A stretch of 64,000 nt of DNA from Sphingopyxis sp. BSN-002 (lineage in GTDB: Bacteria > Pseudomonadota > Alphaproteobacteria > Sphingomonadales > Sphingomonadaceae), in assembly GCF_022024275.1 (NCBI RefSeq), contig NZ_CP091804.1, positions 2,250,501 through 2,314,500 on the forward strand, written 5' to 3'. The position numbers were made by a program, and so were the translations under genes. Below the pieces are notes generated by a model. It ran no database searches and was not told where the DNA came from. It saw only the letters and a list, made by a program, of their open reading frames with translations. Positions 8,092 to 16,690 of the stretch are shown here, piece by piece. How positions within the stretch are numbered: the first letter of the stretch is position 1; the number at the start of each line of letters is the position of its first letter.

Positions 8092-8101
8092 TGGAATAAA
8101 T
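8092..8101 (+). promoter_or_regulatory. TGGAATAAAT motif, TonB receptor 2 promoter
   Basis: An exact TGGAATAAAT lies 64 bases before the receptor start, within an AT-rich stretch (8068-8115). A partly matching inverted half (TATTCTATTTCA, about 8070-8081) lies upstream, so the site may be an imperfect palindrome. With the TGTCAG repeat at 7999 this promoter appears to carry both locus-specific inputs. Confidence 0.55.
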
Positions 8102-8164
8102 ATGTCATTATGATGTCCGAAACGAGCGCGACAGGGAGTCGTGCCGGGGAGGAGAGGCGATAAA

Positions 8165-10705
8165 ATGACACGGCGGTTCGCACGGGCGCTTTTGCTTACG
8201 ACATGTCTGGCTGCTCCGGTGACGGGTGCCTGGGCACAGGCTTCTCCGGCCGAGGCGGGACAGGACGATACCATTGTCGTCAGCGGCCGCCGCGCCGCCG
8301 ATCGTGCCGCACTGGAAACGAAGCGCAACACCGACACGCAGGTCGACGAAGTGCGCGCCGACGACGTCGGGCGTCTTCCCGACCAGAATGTCGCCGAAAC
8401 GCTCCGCCGCCTTCCGGGCCTCAGTGTCGCCAACGATCAGGGCGAAGGGCGCTATCTGACCGTTCGCGGGGTTTCGCCCGACCTGCTGAACGTGACCCTG
8501 AACGGCCAGACTGCGGCCGCCCCCGAACCCGATTCGCGCCAGGTGAAACTCGACGACATTCCGTCGGCGCTGATCGGGGCGATCACCGTTTCGAAGACGC
8601 TGACTCCCGACATGGACGCCAACGCGATCGCGGGCGCCGCAAATATCGAAACGGTGTCGGCCTTCGACCGCCCGGGAACCTTTGGCAGCCTGCGCGCCGC
8701 CTATGGCAAATATGACATCAACGGCAAACACCCCTACGAGTTCGATGCTTCCTTCGGATCGCGCTTCGGTCCCGACGACCAGTTCGGCGTGGTGCTTGCG
8801 CTCAATTATTCGAACCGCGAGTTCGAAGCGCAAAACGTCCAGTCGGGCGGGAGCTGGGAGGAGGTCAACGGCCAGTTCCTACCGCTCGAACAGACGATCC
8901 GCGACTATCATACCCGCCGCCAGCGTTATGGCGCGGTCGCGAACTTCGACTGGCGCCCGACCGATACGGTGAAGACCTACGCGCGTTTCCTCTATTCGAA
9001 GTACAAGGACACCGAAACGCGCCCGGGCTTCACGATCGAGCTCGATGAGGACGAGATCACGAACCAGACCGCGACGAGCGGCGACTTCGCCGAGGCCGAA
9101 GTCTCGCGCGCGCTGCGGTCGCGCGCCGAATCGTCGTCGACCATCACCACGACGCTGGGCGGCGAGTTCGAGTTGGGGCCGAGCTGGCTGCGGATCGAGG
9201 GCGGCTACACACGCGCCGACAAGCGCGACCCCCACCGCGACGAGATTTCGTTCGAAGGCGAGGGCGTGACCGGCTCCTACGATCTGTCGGGAAGCATTCC
9301 GGTGTTCCGTCCGGATGCCAGCGCCTTCGATCCCGGAATCTATGAGTTCGACGAGACGAGCTACGAACATCGCCGGGCGCGCGAGACGCTGTACCAGCTG
9401 CGCGCCGATTTCCGGACGCCGATCGCTATCGGCGACGATTCCTCGATCAAGGTCGGCGTCAAATATACCAACCGGCGCAAGACGAACGACGCGGAATCGG
9501 TAATTTACGACGGCTATGAGGATGATTTCACGCTGGATCAGGTCCAGGGCGAGTCGATCGACAGTATCTTCAAGGGGCGCTACCCCTTCGGTGCCACGAT
9601 CAGCCGCCCGGCCGCCGACAATTTCTTCACCTCCAACCTGAGCGGCTTCGAGCTCGACGAGGAAGGCACCGTCGGCGACAGCCTGGCCGGCGACTTCCTG
9701 ATCCGCGAGAAGATCTTTGCCGCTTATGCGATGGCGACGCTGAAGGTCGGTCCGTTCACCGCCATTCCCGGCGTTCGCATGGAAAAGACGAAGAGCAATT
9801 ACGCGGCGAAGGACGTGCTCGACACGACGACGGTCGCCGACCTCGGCAAGGATTACGACAGCTTCGGATCGCAAAGCTATACCGACTGGTTCCCGGGCCT
9901 GAACCTTCGCTGGGACGCGTCGCCGTCGCTGGTTTTCCGCGCTGCGGTGACCCGGGCGATCGGCCGGCCGAACTACGAGCAGCTTGCCCCGACGACGATC
10001 GTCAACACCGGCGACAATGAAGTCGAACAGGGCAATCCGAACCTGCGGCCGCTGACCTCGACCAACTATGACCTTGCGGGCGAATTCTACATCGGTCGCA
10101 AGGGCATCGTCAGCGTCGCCGGCTTCTACAAGACGATCTCGAACCCGATCTATTCGGCGACGACGGAGCAGAGCGGGACCTTTGCCGGGCAGCCGCTGGT
10201 CGATGCGCAGGTAACGATGCCGGTCAACGCCGACAGTGCCTTCGTCAAGGGCATCGAAATCAACGCGCAGACCGAACTCAGCTTCCTGCCGTCGCCGCTT
10301 AACGGCTTCAGCATCGGGGGCAGCATTACCTTCGTCAAGTCGCGGGCGAAGGGCATACCGGGACGCGGTACCGAGCGCCTGCCGCTCGCCAGCCAGTCGA
10401 ACCGGGTGGCCTCGGCCTTCCTGTCCTATGAAAAGGGCGGCCTGTCGGCGCGTATCGCCTATACCTATCGCTCGGCCTATCTGCTCGAACCCGGCGAGGA
10501 CACCGACACCGACATCTATGTCGGGGCGTTCAATCAGTGGGACGCGCGCATCGGCTACGATATCGTGAAGCATGTGACGATCTTCCTCGAAGGGTCGAAC
10601 CTCAACGACGAACCTTATCGCACCTATCAGGGTATTCCCTCGCGCATCGATGAAGTCGAACGCTACGGCTATTCGGTCAAGACGGGCATCCAGTTCAAAT
10701 TCTGA
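8165..10705 (+). CDS. TonB-dependent receptor (phytate locus, receptor 2)
   Basis: An 846-residue receptor of the Xanthomonas/Caulobacter-type TonB receptor family. The start at 8165 is preceded by GGAGAGG and begins a signal peptide ending AWAQA. A TonB-box-like DDTIVVSGRR follows (about residues 33-42). The plug has VGRLPDQNVAETLRRLPGLS and YLTVRGVSPDLLNVTLNGQ, and the barrel ends with GYSVKTGIQFKF (terminal Phe). Related receptors import sugars, siderophores and other large ligands. The dual control motifs upstream and iolG immediately after make an inositol or inositol-phosphate ligand likely, but this is inference. Two hairpins follow the gene. Confidence 0.88.
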   Translation: MTRRFARALLLTTCLAAPVTGAWAQASPAEAGQDDTIVVSGRRAADRAALETKRNTDTQVDEVRADDVGRLPDQNVAETLRRLPGLSVANDQGEGRYLTVRGVSPDLLNVTLNGQTAAAPEPDSRQVKLDDIPSALIGAITVSKTLTPDMDANAIAGAANIETVSAFDRPGTFGSLRAAYGKYDINGKHPYEFDASFGSRFGPDDQFGVVLALNYSNREFEAQNVQSGGSWEEVNGQFLPLEQTIRDYHTRRQRYGAVANFDWRPTDTVKTYARFLYSKYKDTETRPGFTIELDEDEITNQTATSGDFAEAEVSRALRSRAESSSTITTTLGGEFELGPSWLRIEGGYTRADKRDPHRDEISFEGEGVTGSYDLSGSIPVFRPDASAFDPGIYEFDETSYEHRRARETLYQLRADFRTPIAIGDDSSIKVGVKYTNRRKTNDAESVIYDGYEDDFTLDQVQGESIDSIFKGRYPFGATISRPAADNFFTSNLSGFELDEEGTVGDSLAGDFLIREKIFAAYAMATLKVGPFTAIPGVRMEKTKSNYAAKDVLDTTTVADLGKDYDSFGSQSYTDWFPGLNLRWDASPSLVFRAAVTRAIGRPNYEQLAPTTIVNTGDNEVEQGNPNLRPLTSTNYDLAGEFYIGRKGIVSVAGFYKTISNPIYSATTEQSGTFAGQPLVDAQVTMPVNADSAFVKGIEINAQTELSFLPSPLNGFSIGGSITFVKSRAKGIPGRGTERLPLASQSNRVASAFLSYEKGGLSARIAYTYRSAYLLEPGEDTDTDIYVGAFNQWDARIGYDIVKHVTIFLEGSNLNDEPYRTYQGIPSRIDEVERYGYSVKTGIQFKF

Positions 10706-10732
10706 TCCGCTGCAGGGGCACTGGAAAACTGG

Positions 10733-10761
10733 GGGCCGGGGAAACCCGGCCCTTTCTTTTT
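10733..10761 (+). terminator. Rho-independent terminator of TonB receptor 2
   Basis: Arms GGGCCGGG (10733-10740) and CCCGGCCC (10745-10752) with a GAAA loop are followed by TTTCTTTTT. It lies 27 bases after the receptor stop and is a textbook intrinsic terminator. Confidence 0.85.
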
Positions 10762-10780
10762 GCTTGTCGGGTGGCGTGAA

Positions 10781-10813
10781 GAAAGCGGGCGGCGAGTTTC
10801 GCCGCCCGCTTTC
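10781..10813 (-). terminator. Hairpin terminator of iolG
   Basis: A perfect 15-base stem, GAAAGCGGGCGGCGA (10781-10795) with its complement at 10799-10813 and a 3-base loop. It abuts the 3' end of the leftward iolG gene. The T-run on that strand is short (TTTCTTC). Together with the hairpin at 10733 it insulates two convergent genes. Confidence 0.65.
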
Positions 10814-10817
10814 TGCT

Positions 10818-11804
10818 TTACAGGAGAACGCGCTCGCCGGTCCGGGCCGAGTAGGCGGCCGCCTCGGCCAATGCGAGCGCCGCGACGCCGTCGCGGAAAT
10901 CGACGAGCGGCGCCGTGCTGCCGTCGAGAATGTCGGCGAAATGCCCGGTCTCGCGCGCATAGGCGACGGCATAGCGATCGAGGAAGAAGTTCTGGAAGCG
11001 GTCGGCGGCCGCGCCCGCCTCGCCCCATGTCTCGACCGTCGTCTCGAGCTGGTTCTGCGCGCGGATCATGCCCTTCGACCCGAACGCCTCGATCCGCTGG
11101 TCGTAGCCATAGCCACTCCGCCGGCTCGACGAGATTACGCAGAGGCGACCCGATGCCGTGCGCAGGATCGTCTTTGCGGTATCGGCGTCGCCCGCTTCGC
11201 CGATCGCTGGGTCGACGAGGACCGAGGCACTGGCAAAGACTTCGGTGACATCTTCGCCGAGCAGCCAGCGCGCCATGTCGAAATCGTGGATGACCATGTC
11301 CTTGAAGATGCCGCCCGACACCTTGACATAATCGACCGGCGGCGGTGCGGGGTCGTGGCTGATGATGTGCAATGTTTCGAGCGTGCCGACCGCGCCGGCC
11401 GCGAGCCGCGCCTGCAATGCGGCAAAATTCGGGTCGAAGCGGCGGTTGAAGGCCAGAAACAGGCGGGCATTCAGCGCCTCGAACCGCGCCGACGACCGGC
11501 GTGCGGCGGCCAGATCCTGATCGAGCGGCTTTTCGCAGAAGATCGCCTTGCCCGCTTCCGCTGCGGCGAGGCTGTAGGGAAGGTGGGTGTCGGTCGAGCT
11601 CGCGACGACAACGCCTGCGATCGCGGGATCCGCCAGCGCTTCCTCGATCGTCGAGACGCGCGCATCATAATGTGCGGCCACCGCGGCGGCGGCTTCGGGG
11701 AAGGGGTCAACTACCCGCGCCAGTCGCAGGCGCGGGTTCGCGGCGACGTTGGCCGCGTGGATTTTGCCGATCCTGCCGGCGCCGATCAGTGCAATGTCGT
11801 GCAT
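10818..11804 (-). CDS. iolG: myo-inositol 2-dehydrogenase
   Basis: A 328-residue Gfo/Idh/MocA dehydrogenase that oxidises myo-inositol to 2-keto-myo-inositol (scyllo-inosose) with NAD+, the first cytoplasmic step of inositol catabolism. The N-terminal Rossmann motif is GAGRIGKIHAAN (8-19). Catalytic residues match IolG: EKP (Lys92) and GGIFKDMVIHDFDM (Lys168, Asp169, His173). Length and sequence fit IolG closely. It is transcribed away from the RpiR regulator gene, with two TGGAA-type motifs in the shared promoter (11825-11863). A second family member of less certain substrate lies at 22913. Confidence 0.92.
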   Translation of the reverse strand: MHDIALIGAGRIGKIHAANVAANPRLRLARVVDPFPEAAAAVAAHYDARVSTIEEALADPAIAGVVVASSTDTHLPYSLAAAEAGKAIFCEKPLDQDLAAARRSSARFEALNARLFLAFNRRFDPNFAALQARLAAGAVGTLETLHIISHDPAPPPVDYVKVSGGIFKDMVIHDFDMARWLLGEDVTEVFASASVLVDPAIGEAGDADTAKTILRTASGRLCVISSSRRSGYGYDQRIEAFGSKGMIRAQNQLETTVETWGEAGAAADRFQNFFLDRYAVAYARETGHFADILDGSTAPLVDFRDGVAALALAEAAAYSARTGERVLL

Positions 11805-11824
11805 TCAAGCCTCTCCAATTGAAA

Positions 11825-11863
11825 TCTTGTTCCATATGTTGGTTGTGCGAAACATTTATTCCA
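11825..11863. promoter_or_regulatory. Paired TGGAA-type motifs in the iolG/rpiR divergent promoter
   Basis: ATTTATTCCA (11854-11863) is the exact reverse complement of the TGGAATAAAT found at 5565 and 8092. A second related copy, TCTTGTTCCA (11825-11834), lies 29 bases away in the same orientation. This is the intergenic region between iolG (leftward) and the RpiR-type regulator (rightward). The arrangement fits autoregulation and control of iolG by the RpiR protein. Confidence 0.6.
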
Positions 11864-11944
11864 TAGCGGAGAAAATGGCACAGGGCGACAGTTGCGTTAC
11901 AAGTTTTGAACAGATATTCCGTTTTTGACCGACAAGCGGGGAGA

Positions 11945-12823
11945 ATGAAGTTGAACGATGTCGCTACCGCCCCCGTTTCGGCGGAAGAGCTCCGCGCCGA
12001 GATCGTGAGCCGGTATGAAACGCTGAGCAAGCGATTGAAGCAGATCGCACGCTATATTCTGGACGAACCGAACGATATCGCACTCGAAACGCTGGCGGTT
12101 ATAGCCGATCGCTGTGGCGTCCAGCCGTCAGCGATCGTGCGCTTCGCCAAGAGCTTCGGGTTCGAGGGCGCGAGCCAGATGCAGCGGCTGTTCCGCGACG
12201 GGCTGCTCAGCAACAATGCCGCGCTCGGCTATTCGGAGCGCGTCCGGCAACTCGACCAGGCCACCAACGCGCGCGAGGCCGAGCCGGAGAATCTCCTGTC
12301 CGAGTTCGTCGAGGGCAACAGTCTGGCGATCCAGAATCTGCTGCAGACGGTCAGCGGCGCCGACATGCGCGCGGCAGTCGACCTGTTGATGGCCGCCGAC
12401 ACGGTTCATGTCGCGGGCTTTCGCCGCTCGTTCCCGGTCGCATCCTATATCGCCTATTCATTGCTCCAGGCGGGCAAGCGGACAGTCTTTATCGACGGGG
12501 TCGGCGGGCTGGGACTTCAGCAGGTCCATGCGATCGGACCCGACGATTTGCTGATCGCGATCAGCTTTCATCCCTATTCCGAAGAAACGGTCGCGGTGGT
12601 CAACGCCGCGAAGGCGAGCGGTGGCCGCGTTCTCGCGATCAGCGACAGCCTTGTCAGCCCGGTCGCCAAGCCCGCCGAGCATGTCCTGCAGATCCGCGAA
12701 GCCGAGGTACGCAAGTTCCGGTCGCTTTCGGCGTCCATGTGCCTCGCGCAGGCGCTGGTGATCAATTTCGCCTTCGAGGCGACACGCACCGACGGGAAAG
12801 CCCGGGACAATGTCGGAACCTGA
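11945..12823 (+). CDS. RpiR-family (HTH-SIS) regulator of inositol catabolism
   Basis: A 292-residue regulator with an N-terminal RpiR helix-turn-helix (about residues 10-90: LSKRLKQIARYILDEP, ALETLAVIADRCGVQPSAIVRFAKSFGF) and a C-terminal SIS sugar-phosphate-binding domain (about 135-270). Inositol operons in rhizobia and enterobacteria are controlled by RpiR-type IolR proteins that sense inositol intermediates, so an IolR-like role is likely. It sits between divergent iolG and the iolCDEB-mmsA operon. The start is uncertain: the ATG at 11945 has GGGGAG only one base away, while a TTG at 11951 is better spaced. The candidate operator is TGGAATAAAT. Confidence 0.85.
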   Translation: MKLNDVATAPVSAEELRAEIVSRYETLSKRLKQIARYILDEPNDIALETLAVIADRCGVQPSAIVRFAKSFGFEGASQMQRLFRDGLLSNNAALGYSERVRQLDQATNAREAEPENLLSEFVEGNSLAIQNLLQTVSGADMRAAVDLLMAADTVHVAGFRRSFPVASYIAYSLLQAGKRTVFIDGVGGLGLQQVHAIGPDDLLIAISFHPYSEETVAVVNAAKASGGRVLAISDSLVSPVAKPAEHVLQIREAEVRKFRSLSASMCLAQALVINFAFEATRTDGKARDNVGT

Positions 12824-12849
12824 CCGTTCCAATCCGCAAAGCGTATGAA

Positions 12850-12884
12850 ACATATGTTGCAAACATTCTAAAGTTGGAATATGT
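12850..12884 (+). promoter_or_regulatory. TGGAATATGT motif, iolC operon promoter
   Basis: TGGAATATGT (12875-12884) matches 8 of 10 bases of TGGAATAAAT and lies 18 bases before the first iolC ATG. ATTC eight bases upstream of GAAT gives partial dyad symmetry, and a CATATG palindrome sits at 12851-12856. It is the fourth locus promoter with the motif. Confidence 0.45.
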
Positions 12885-12902
12885 GTTACAGACCAAGGAA
12901 GG

Positions 12903-14858
12903 ATGGTCTGGAAAGCGATGGCGCAACAAGGGGATAAAACGGACGGCGGGGGGCCACTTGACGTCGTTACGCTGGGGCGCGCGGGAATCGACCTCTATGG
13001 CGAGCAGATCGGCGGGCGGCTCGAGGACATGGCGAGTTTCGCCAAATATATCGGTGGCAGTCCGACGAATACCGCGATCGGAGCCGCCCGTCTCGGCCTT
13101 CGTTCCGGTCTGATCACGCGCGTCGGGGCGGACCATTTCGGTCGCTTCATCGTCGAGGAACTGGAACGCGAAGGCGTTGCGACGAGCGGCGTCCGGACCG
13201 ATCCCGATCGTCTCACCGCGCTGGCGATTCTCGGCATTCGCGATCCCGACACATTTCCGCTGATCTTCTACCGCGAAAATTGCGCCGATATGGCGCTGTG
13301 CGCCGACGACATCGATCCGGCCCTTGTCCGGTCGGCGGGCGCGCTGCTCGTCAACGGCACGCACCTGTCGCAGCCCGGAGTCTTCGAGGCCAGCATCAAG
13401 GCGGCGACGCTGATGAAGGATGCCGGCGGGCGCGTCGTTTTCGACATCGACTATCGGCCGGTGCTGTGGGGGTTGGCCGGCAAGGACAATGGCGAGGACC
13501 GCTTCGTCGCCGATCAGGGGGTTACGGAGGCGCTCCAGCGCGTCCTGCCGCTCTGCGACCTGATCGTCGGCACCGAGGAGGAGATTCATATCCTCGGCGG
13601 TTCGACCGACACGCTCGCGGCGCTTCGCGCGATCCGGTCGAAGAGCGCGGCGCTCCTCGTCTGCAAGCGCGGCGCCGATGGCTGCGTCGCTTTCCCGGAC
13701 GACATTCCGGCTTCGCTCGACGGCGGGATCGTCGGCCGCGGCTTTCCGATCGAAGTGTTCAACGTGCTGGGTGCAGGCGACGCCTTCATGGCGGGCTTCC
13801 TGCGCGGCTGGCTGCGCAACATGCCGCTCGAGAAATGCTGCGAGATCGCCAATGCCTGCGGCGCCCTCGTCGTGTCGCGCCATGGCTGCGCACCGGCGAT
13901 GGCTTCGTGGGAAGAACTGCAACATTTTCTGGCCGGCCAATGGCCGCACCGGCTTCGCGAAAGCGTCGAACTCGAACAGATTCACTGGTCGACCAACCGC
14001 CAAGGCGACCGCCACGAGCTGACCGTCCTCGCGATCGATCACCGCAGCCAGTTCGACGATCTGCTTGCCGAGCTTGGCGAAAGCGACGAGGCGCGGGTCC
14101 ATCATTTCAAGAATCTGGCGCTCGAGGCGCTGCACCGGATGGGCGCGGGCGACCCTTGCTATGGCATGCTGCTCGACGGCCGCTTCGGTGCGCGCGCGCT
14201 CGAGGCGGCGGCCGACCACCCCTATTGGATCGGACGGCCGATCGAGGTTCCGGGATCGCGCCCCGTCCGGTTCGAGGGGTCTCCCGACGTCGGCATGACG
14301 CTGCGCGACTGGCCGACAAATCATGTCGTCAAATGCCTCGTCTTCTATCATCCCGATGACGATGCCGAGATGCGAGCGCGACAGGACCGGCAGCTGCTTC
14401 GGCTTTTCGACGCGTGCCGCCGCACGCGCCACGAATTTCTGCTCGAAATCATCGCCTCGAAGCATGGCCCGGTCGACAGCGGGACGATCGCGTCGGTGAT
14501 CGATCATGTCTATTCGCTGGGCATCTATCCCGACTGGTGGAAATTGGAGCCGACGACCGATGCCGCCGCTTGGGCGGCGAGCGAGGAAGCGATATTGCGC
14601 CACGACCCGCTGTGCCGCGGTATCGTTCTGCTCGGCCTGTCGGCGCCGCAGGACGAGGTGCTCGCAGGTATCGTCGCGGCGGCCGCTTTCCCGCTTGTCA
14701 AAGGCTTCGCCGTGGGACGCACGATCTTCCACGACGTGGCGCAGCAATGGCTGACCGGCGCCATCGACGATGAGGCGGCCATTCAGGCACTCGGCGAAAA
14801 TCTGCGCGTCCTCGCCGATGGCTGGCGCAGCGCCCGCCGTGCTAGGGTCGCGGCATGA
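12903..14858 (+). CDS. iolC: 5-dehydro-2-deoxygluconokinase fused to DUF2090 domain
   Basis: A 651-residue two-domain protein. Residues about 20-340 are a PfkB/ribokinase-type kinase (TLGRAGIDLYGEQIGG, the IolC signature YIGGSPTNTAIGAARLG, and the catalytic VLGAGDAFMAGFLRG). IolC phosphorylates 5-dehydro-2-deoxygluconate. Residues about 360-645 are DUF2090, a TIM-barrel-like domain often fused to IolC in proteobacteria and suspected to perform the following aldolase step (IolJ). No separate iolJ is seen here, which fits that idea. AAGGAAGG touches the ATG at 12903; an in-frame ATG at 12918 is a possible alternative. The stop overlaps iolD (ATGA). Confidence 0.9.
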   Translation: MVWKAMAQQGDKTDGGGPLDVVTLGRAGIDLYGEQIGGRLEDMASFAKYIGGSPTNTAIGAARLGLRSGLITRVGADHFGRFIVEELEREGVATSGVRTDPDRLTALAILGIRDPDTFPLIFYRENCADMALCADDIDPALVRSAGALLVNGTHLSQPGVFEASIKAATLMKDAGGRVVFDIDYRPVLWGLAGKDNGEDRFVADQGVTEALQRVLPLCDLIVGTEEEIHILGGSTDTLAALRAIRSKSAALLVCKRGADGCVAFPDDIPASLDGGIVGRGFPIEVFNVLGAGDAFMAGFLRGWLRNMPLEKCCEIANACGALVVSRHGCAPAMASWEELQHFLAGQWPHRLRESVELEQIHWSTNRQGDRHELTVLAIDHRSQFDDLLAELGESDEARVHHFKNLALEALHRMGAGDPCYGMLLDGRFGARALEAAADHPYWIGRPIEVPGSRPVRFEGSPDVGMTLRDWPTNHVVKCLVFYHPDDDAEMRARQDRQLLRLFDACRRTRHEFLLEIIASKHGPVDSGTIASVIDHVYSLGIYPDWWKLEPTTDAAAWAASEEAILRHDPLCRGIVLLGLSAPQDEVLAGIVAAAAFPLVKGFAVGRTIFHDVAQQWLTGAIDDEAAIQALGENLRVLADGWRSARRARVAA

Positions 14859-16690
14859 GCAAGACCACAAGATTGACGATGGCGCAGGCGCTGTCGGGCT
14901 GGCTCGCGGTACAGCGGGTCGAGGTCGACGGCATCGAGATGCCCTATTTCGCCGGCATATGGGCGATCTTCGGCCACGGGAATGTCGCTGGGATAGGCGA
15001 AGCGCTTGCCGAAATGGAGGACGTGCTTCCGACCTTCCGCGGACATAATGAGCAGGGCATGGCGCATGCCGCGATCGCCTTTGCCAAGGCGAGCCGGCGG
15101 CAGCGTGCGATGGCGTGCACGACCTCGATCGGTCCCGGTGCGACGAACATGGTCACCGCGGCGGCGCTTGCGCATGTCAACCGGCTGCCCGTGCTGTTCC
15201 TGCCCGGCGACGTCTACGCCAGCCGCCGGCCCGATCCGGTGCTCCAGCAGATCGAGGATTTCGCCGACGCGACCATAAGCGCGAACGACTGTTTCCGCCC
15301 CGTGTCACGCTATTTCGACCGGATCACGCGGCCCGAGCAGATCCTCGACGCGCTGCCGCGGGCGATGGGCGTGCTGACCGATCCCGCGCTGTGCGGGCCG
15401 GTCACGCTGGCGCTTTGTCAGGACGTGCAGGCCGAGGCTTACGACTATCCCGAAGACTTCTTTTCGCCGCGCGTGTGGCGACAGCGCCGGCCCCGGCCCG
15501 ACCGCGCCGAGTTCGACGGCCTCGTCGATGCGATCCGCGATGCGAAGGCGCCGTTGATCGTTGCCGGCGGCGGCGTGCTCTATTCGGGCGCGGAGGCCGA
15601 ACTCGCCGCGCTCGCGTCAGCCACCGGCATCCCGGTGGCTGAGACGCAGGCGGGGAAGGGCGCGCTTCCCTGGAATCACCCGCAAGCGCTCGGCAGCATC
15701 GGGGTCACCGGGACCAGCGCGGCGAACGCGGCCGCCGAGGCGGCCGACCTGATCGTCGGCGTCGGCACGCGCCTGCAGGATTTCACGACGGGGTCGCGTA
15801 CGCTGTTCGCGGGCAAGCGACTGATCCAGGTCAATATCGCGGCACCCGATGCGATCAAGCAAGGCGCCGAGGCAGTTGTCGGCGACGCGCGCGAGGTGCT
15901 GGAGGGCGTGGCCGAGGCGATTGGCGGCTGGCAGGTCGACGCGGCGTGGCGCGATGCGAACGAGCGTGCGGTCGCCGAATGGAACGCCGCGTGGGATGTC
16001 GCGACGGCATCGGGCCCCGCGCTGCCGTCGGACGCGCAGGTTATCGGCGCGGTGTGGCGGCAGGCGGATGAGGATGCGACCGTGGTTTGTGCCGCGGGCG
16101 GGCTTCCCGGCGAATTGCACAAGCTTTGGCGCAGCCACCGCCCCGGCGGCTATCATGTCGAATACGGCTTTTCGTGCATGGGTTACGAAGTCGCCGGCGG
16201 GCTTGGCGTCAAGATGGCCGACCCGGCGCGCGACGTCTATGTGATGGTCGGCGACGGCAGCTATCTGATGCTCAATTCCGAACTCGCGACCTCGGTGATG
16301 CTTGGGCACAAGATCACGGTCGTGCTGCTCGACAACCGCGGTTACGGGTGCATCAACCGGCTGCAGCAGGGAACGGGGGGACGCCCGTTCAACAATCTGC
16401 TCGTCGACACGGCGCACGAAATGCTGCCCGATATCGACTTCGCGGCCCATGCGCGCAGCCTGGGCGCCGCGGCCGAGAAGGTGTCCGGAATCGCCGAGCT
16501 CGAGGCCGCGCTCGTCCGGGCCCGGCAATCGGCGAAAAGCTATGTGATCGTCATCGACACCGACCCGATGATCACGACCGAGGCGGGCGGTCATTGGTGG
16601 GACGTCGCCGTCCCCGAAGTATCAACCCGCGCCGAAGTGCGGGCGGCACGCCGCGACTATGAAACCCGAATCGACGGAGAGAGAAAATGA
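14855..16690 (+). CDS. iolD: 3D-(3,5/4)-trihydroxycyclohexane-1,2-dione hydrolase
   Basis: A 611-residue ThDP-dependent enzyme that opens the ring of the diketo-inositol intermediate to 5-deoxyglucuronate. The N-terminal ThDP domain has FRGHNEQGMAHAA (catalytic Glu) and TSIGPGATNMVTAAA. The C-terminal ThDP/Mg2+ motif is GDGSYLMLNSELATS with DNRGYGCINRLQ. The length fits IolD. Its ATG overlaps the iolC stop and its stop overlaps the iolE start (ATGA at both ends), so translation of the operon is tightly coupled. Confidence 0.95.
   Translation: MSKTTRLTMAQALSGWLAVQRVEVDGIEMPYFAGIWAIFGHGNVAGIGEALAEMEDVLPTFRGHNEQGMAHAAIAFAKASRRQRAMACTTSIGPGATNMVTAAALAHVNRLPVLFLPGDVYASRRPDPVLQQIEDFADATISANDCFRPVSRYFDRITRPEQILDALPRAMGVLTDPALCGPVTLALCQDVQAEAYDYPEDFFSPRVWRQRRPRPDRAEFDGLVDAIRDAKAPLIVAGGGVLYSGAEAELAALASATGIPVAETQAGKGALPWNHPQALGSIGVTGTSAANAAAEAADLIVGVGTRLQDFTTGSRTLFAGKRLIQVNIAAPDAIKQGAEAVVGDAREVLEGVAEAIGGWQVDAAWRDANERAVAEWNAAWDVATASGPALPSDAQVIGAVWRQADEDATVVCAAGGLPGELHKLWRSHRPGGYHVEYGFSCMGYEVAGGLGVKMADPARDVYVMVGDGSYLMLNSELATSVMLGHKITVVLLDNRGYGCINRLQQGTGGRPFNNLLVDTAHEMLPDIDFAAHARSLGAAAEKVSGIAELEAALVRARQSAKSYVIVIDTDPMITTEAGGHWWDVAVPEVSTRAEVRAARRDYETRIDGERK

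Noticed and set aside
8879..14870. About 700-codon antisense frames opposite TonB receptor 2 (8879-10972) and iolC (12762-14870)
   Set aside because: No ribosome binding site or family motif, and composition typical of antisense shadows in high-GC DNA.
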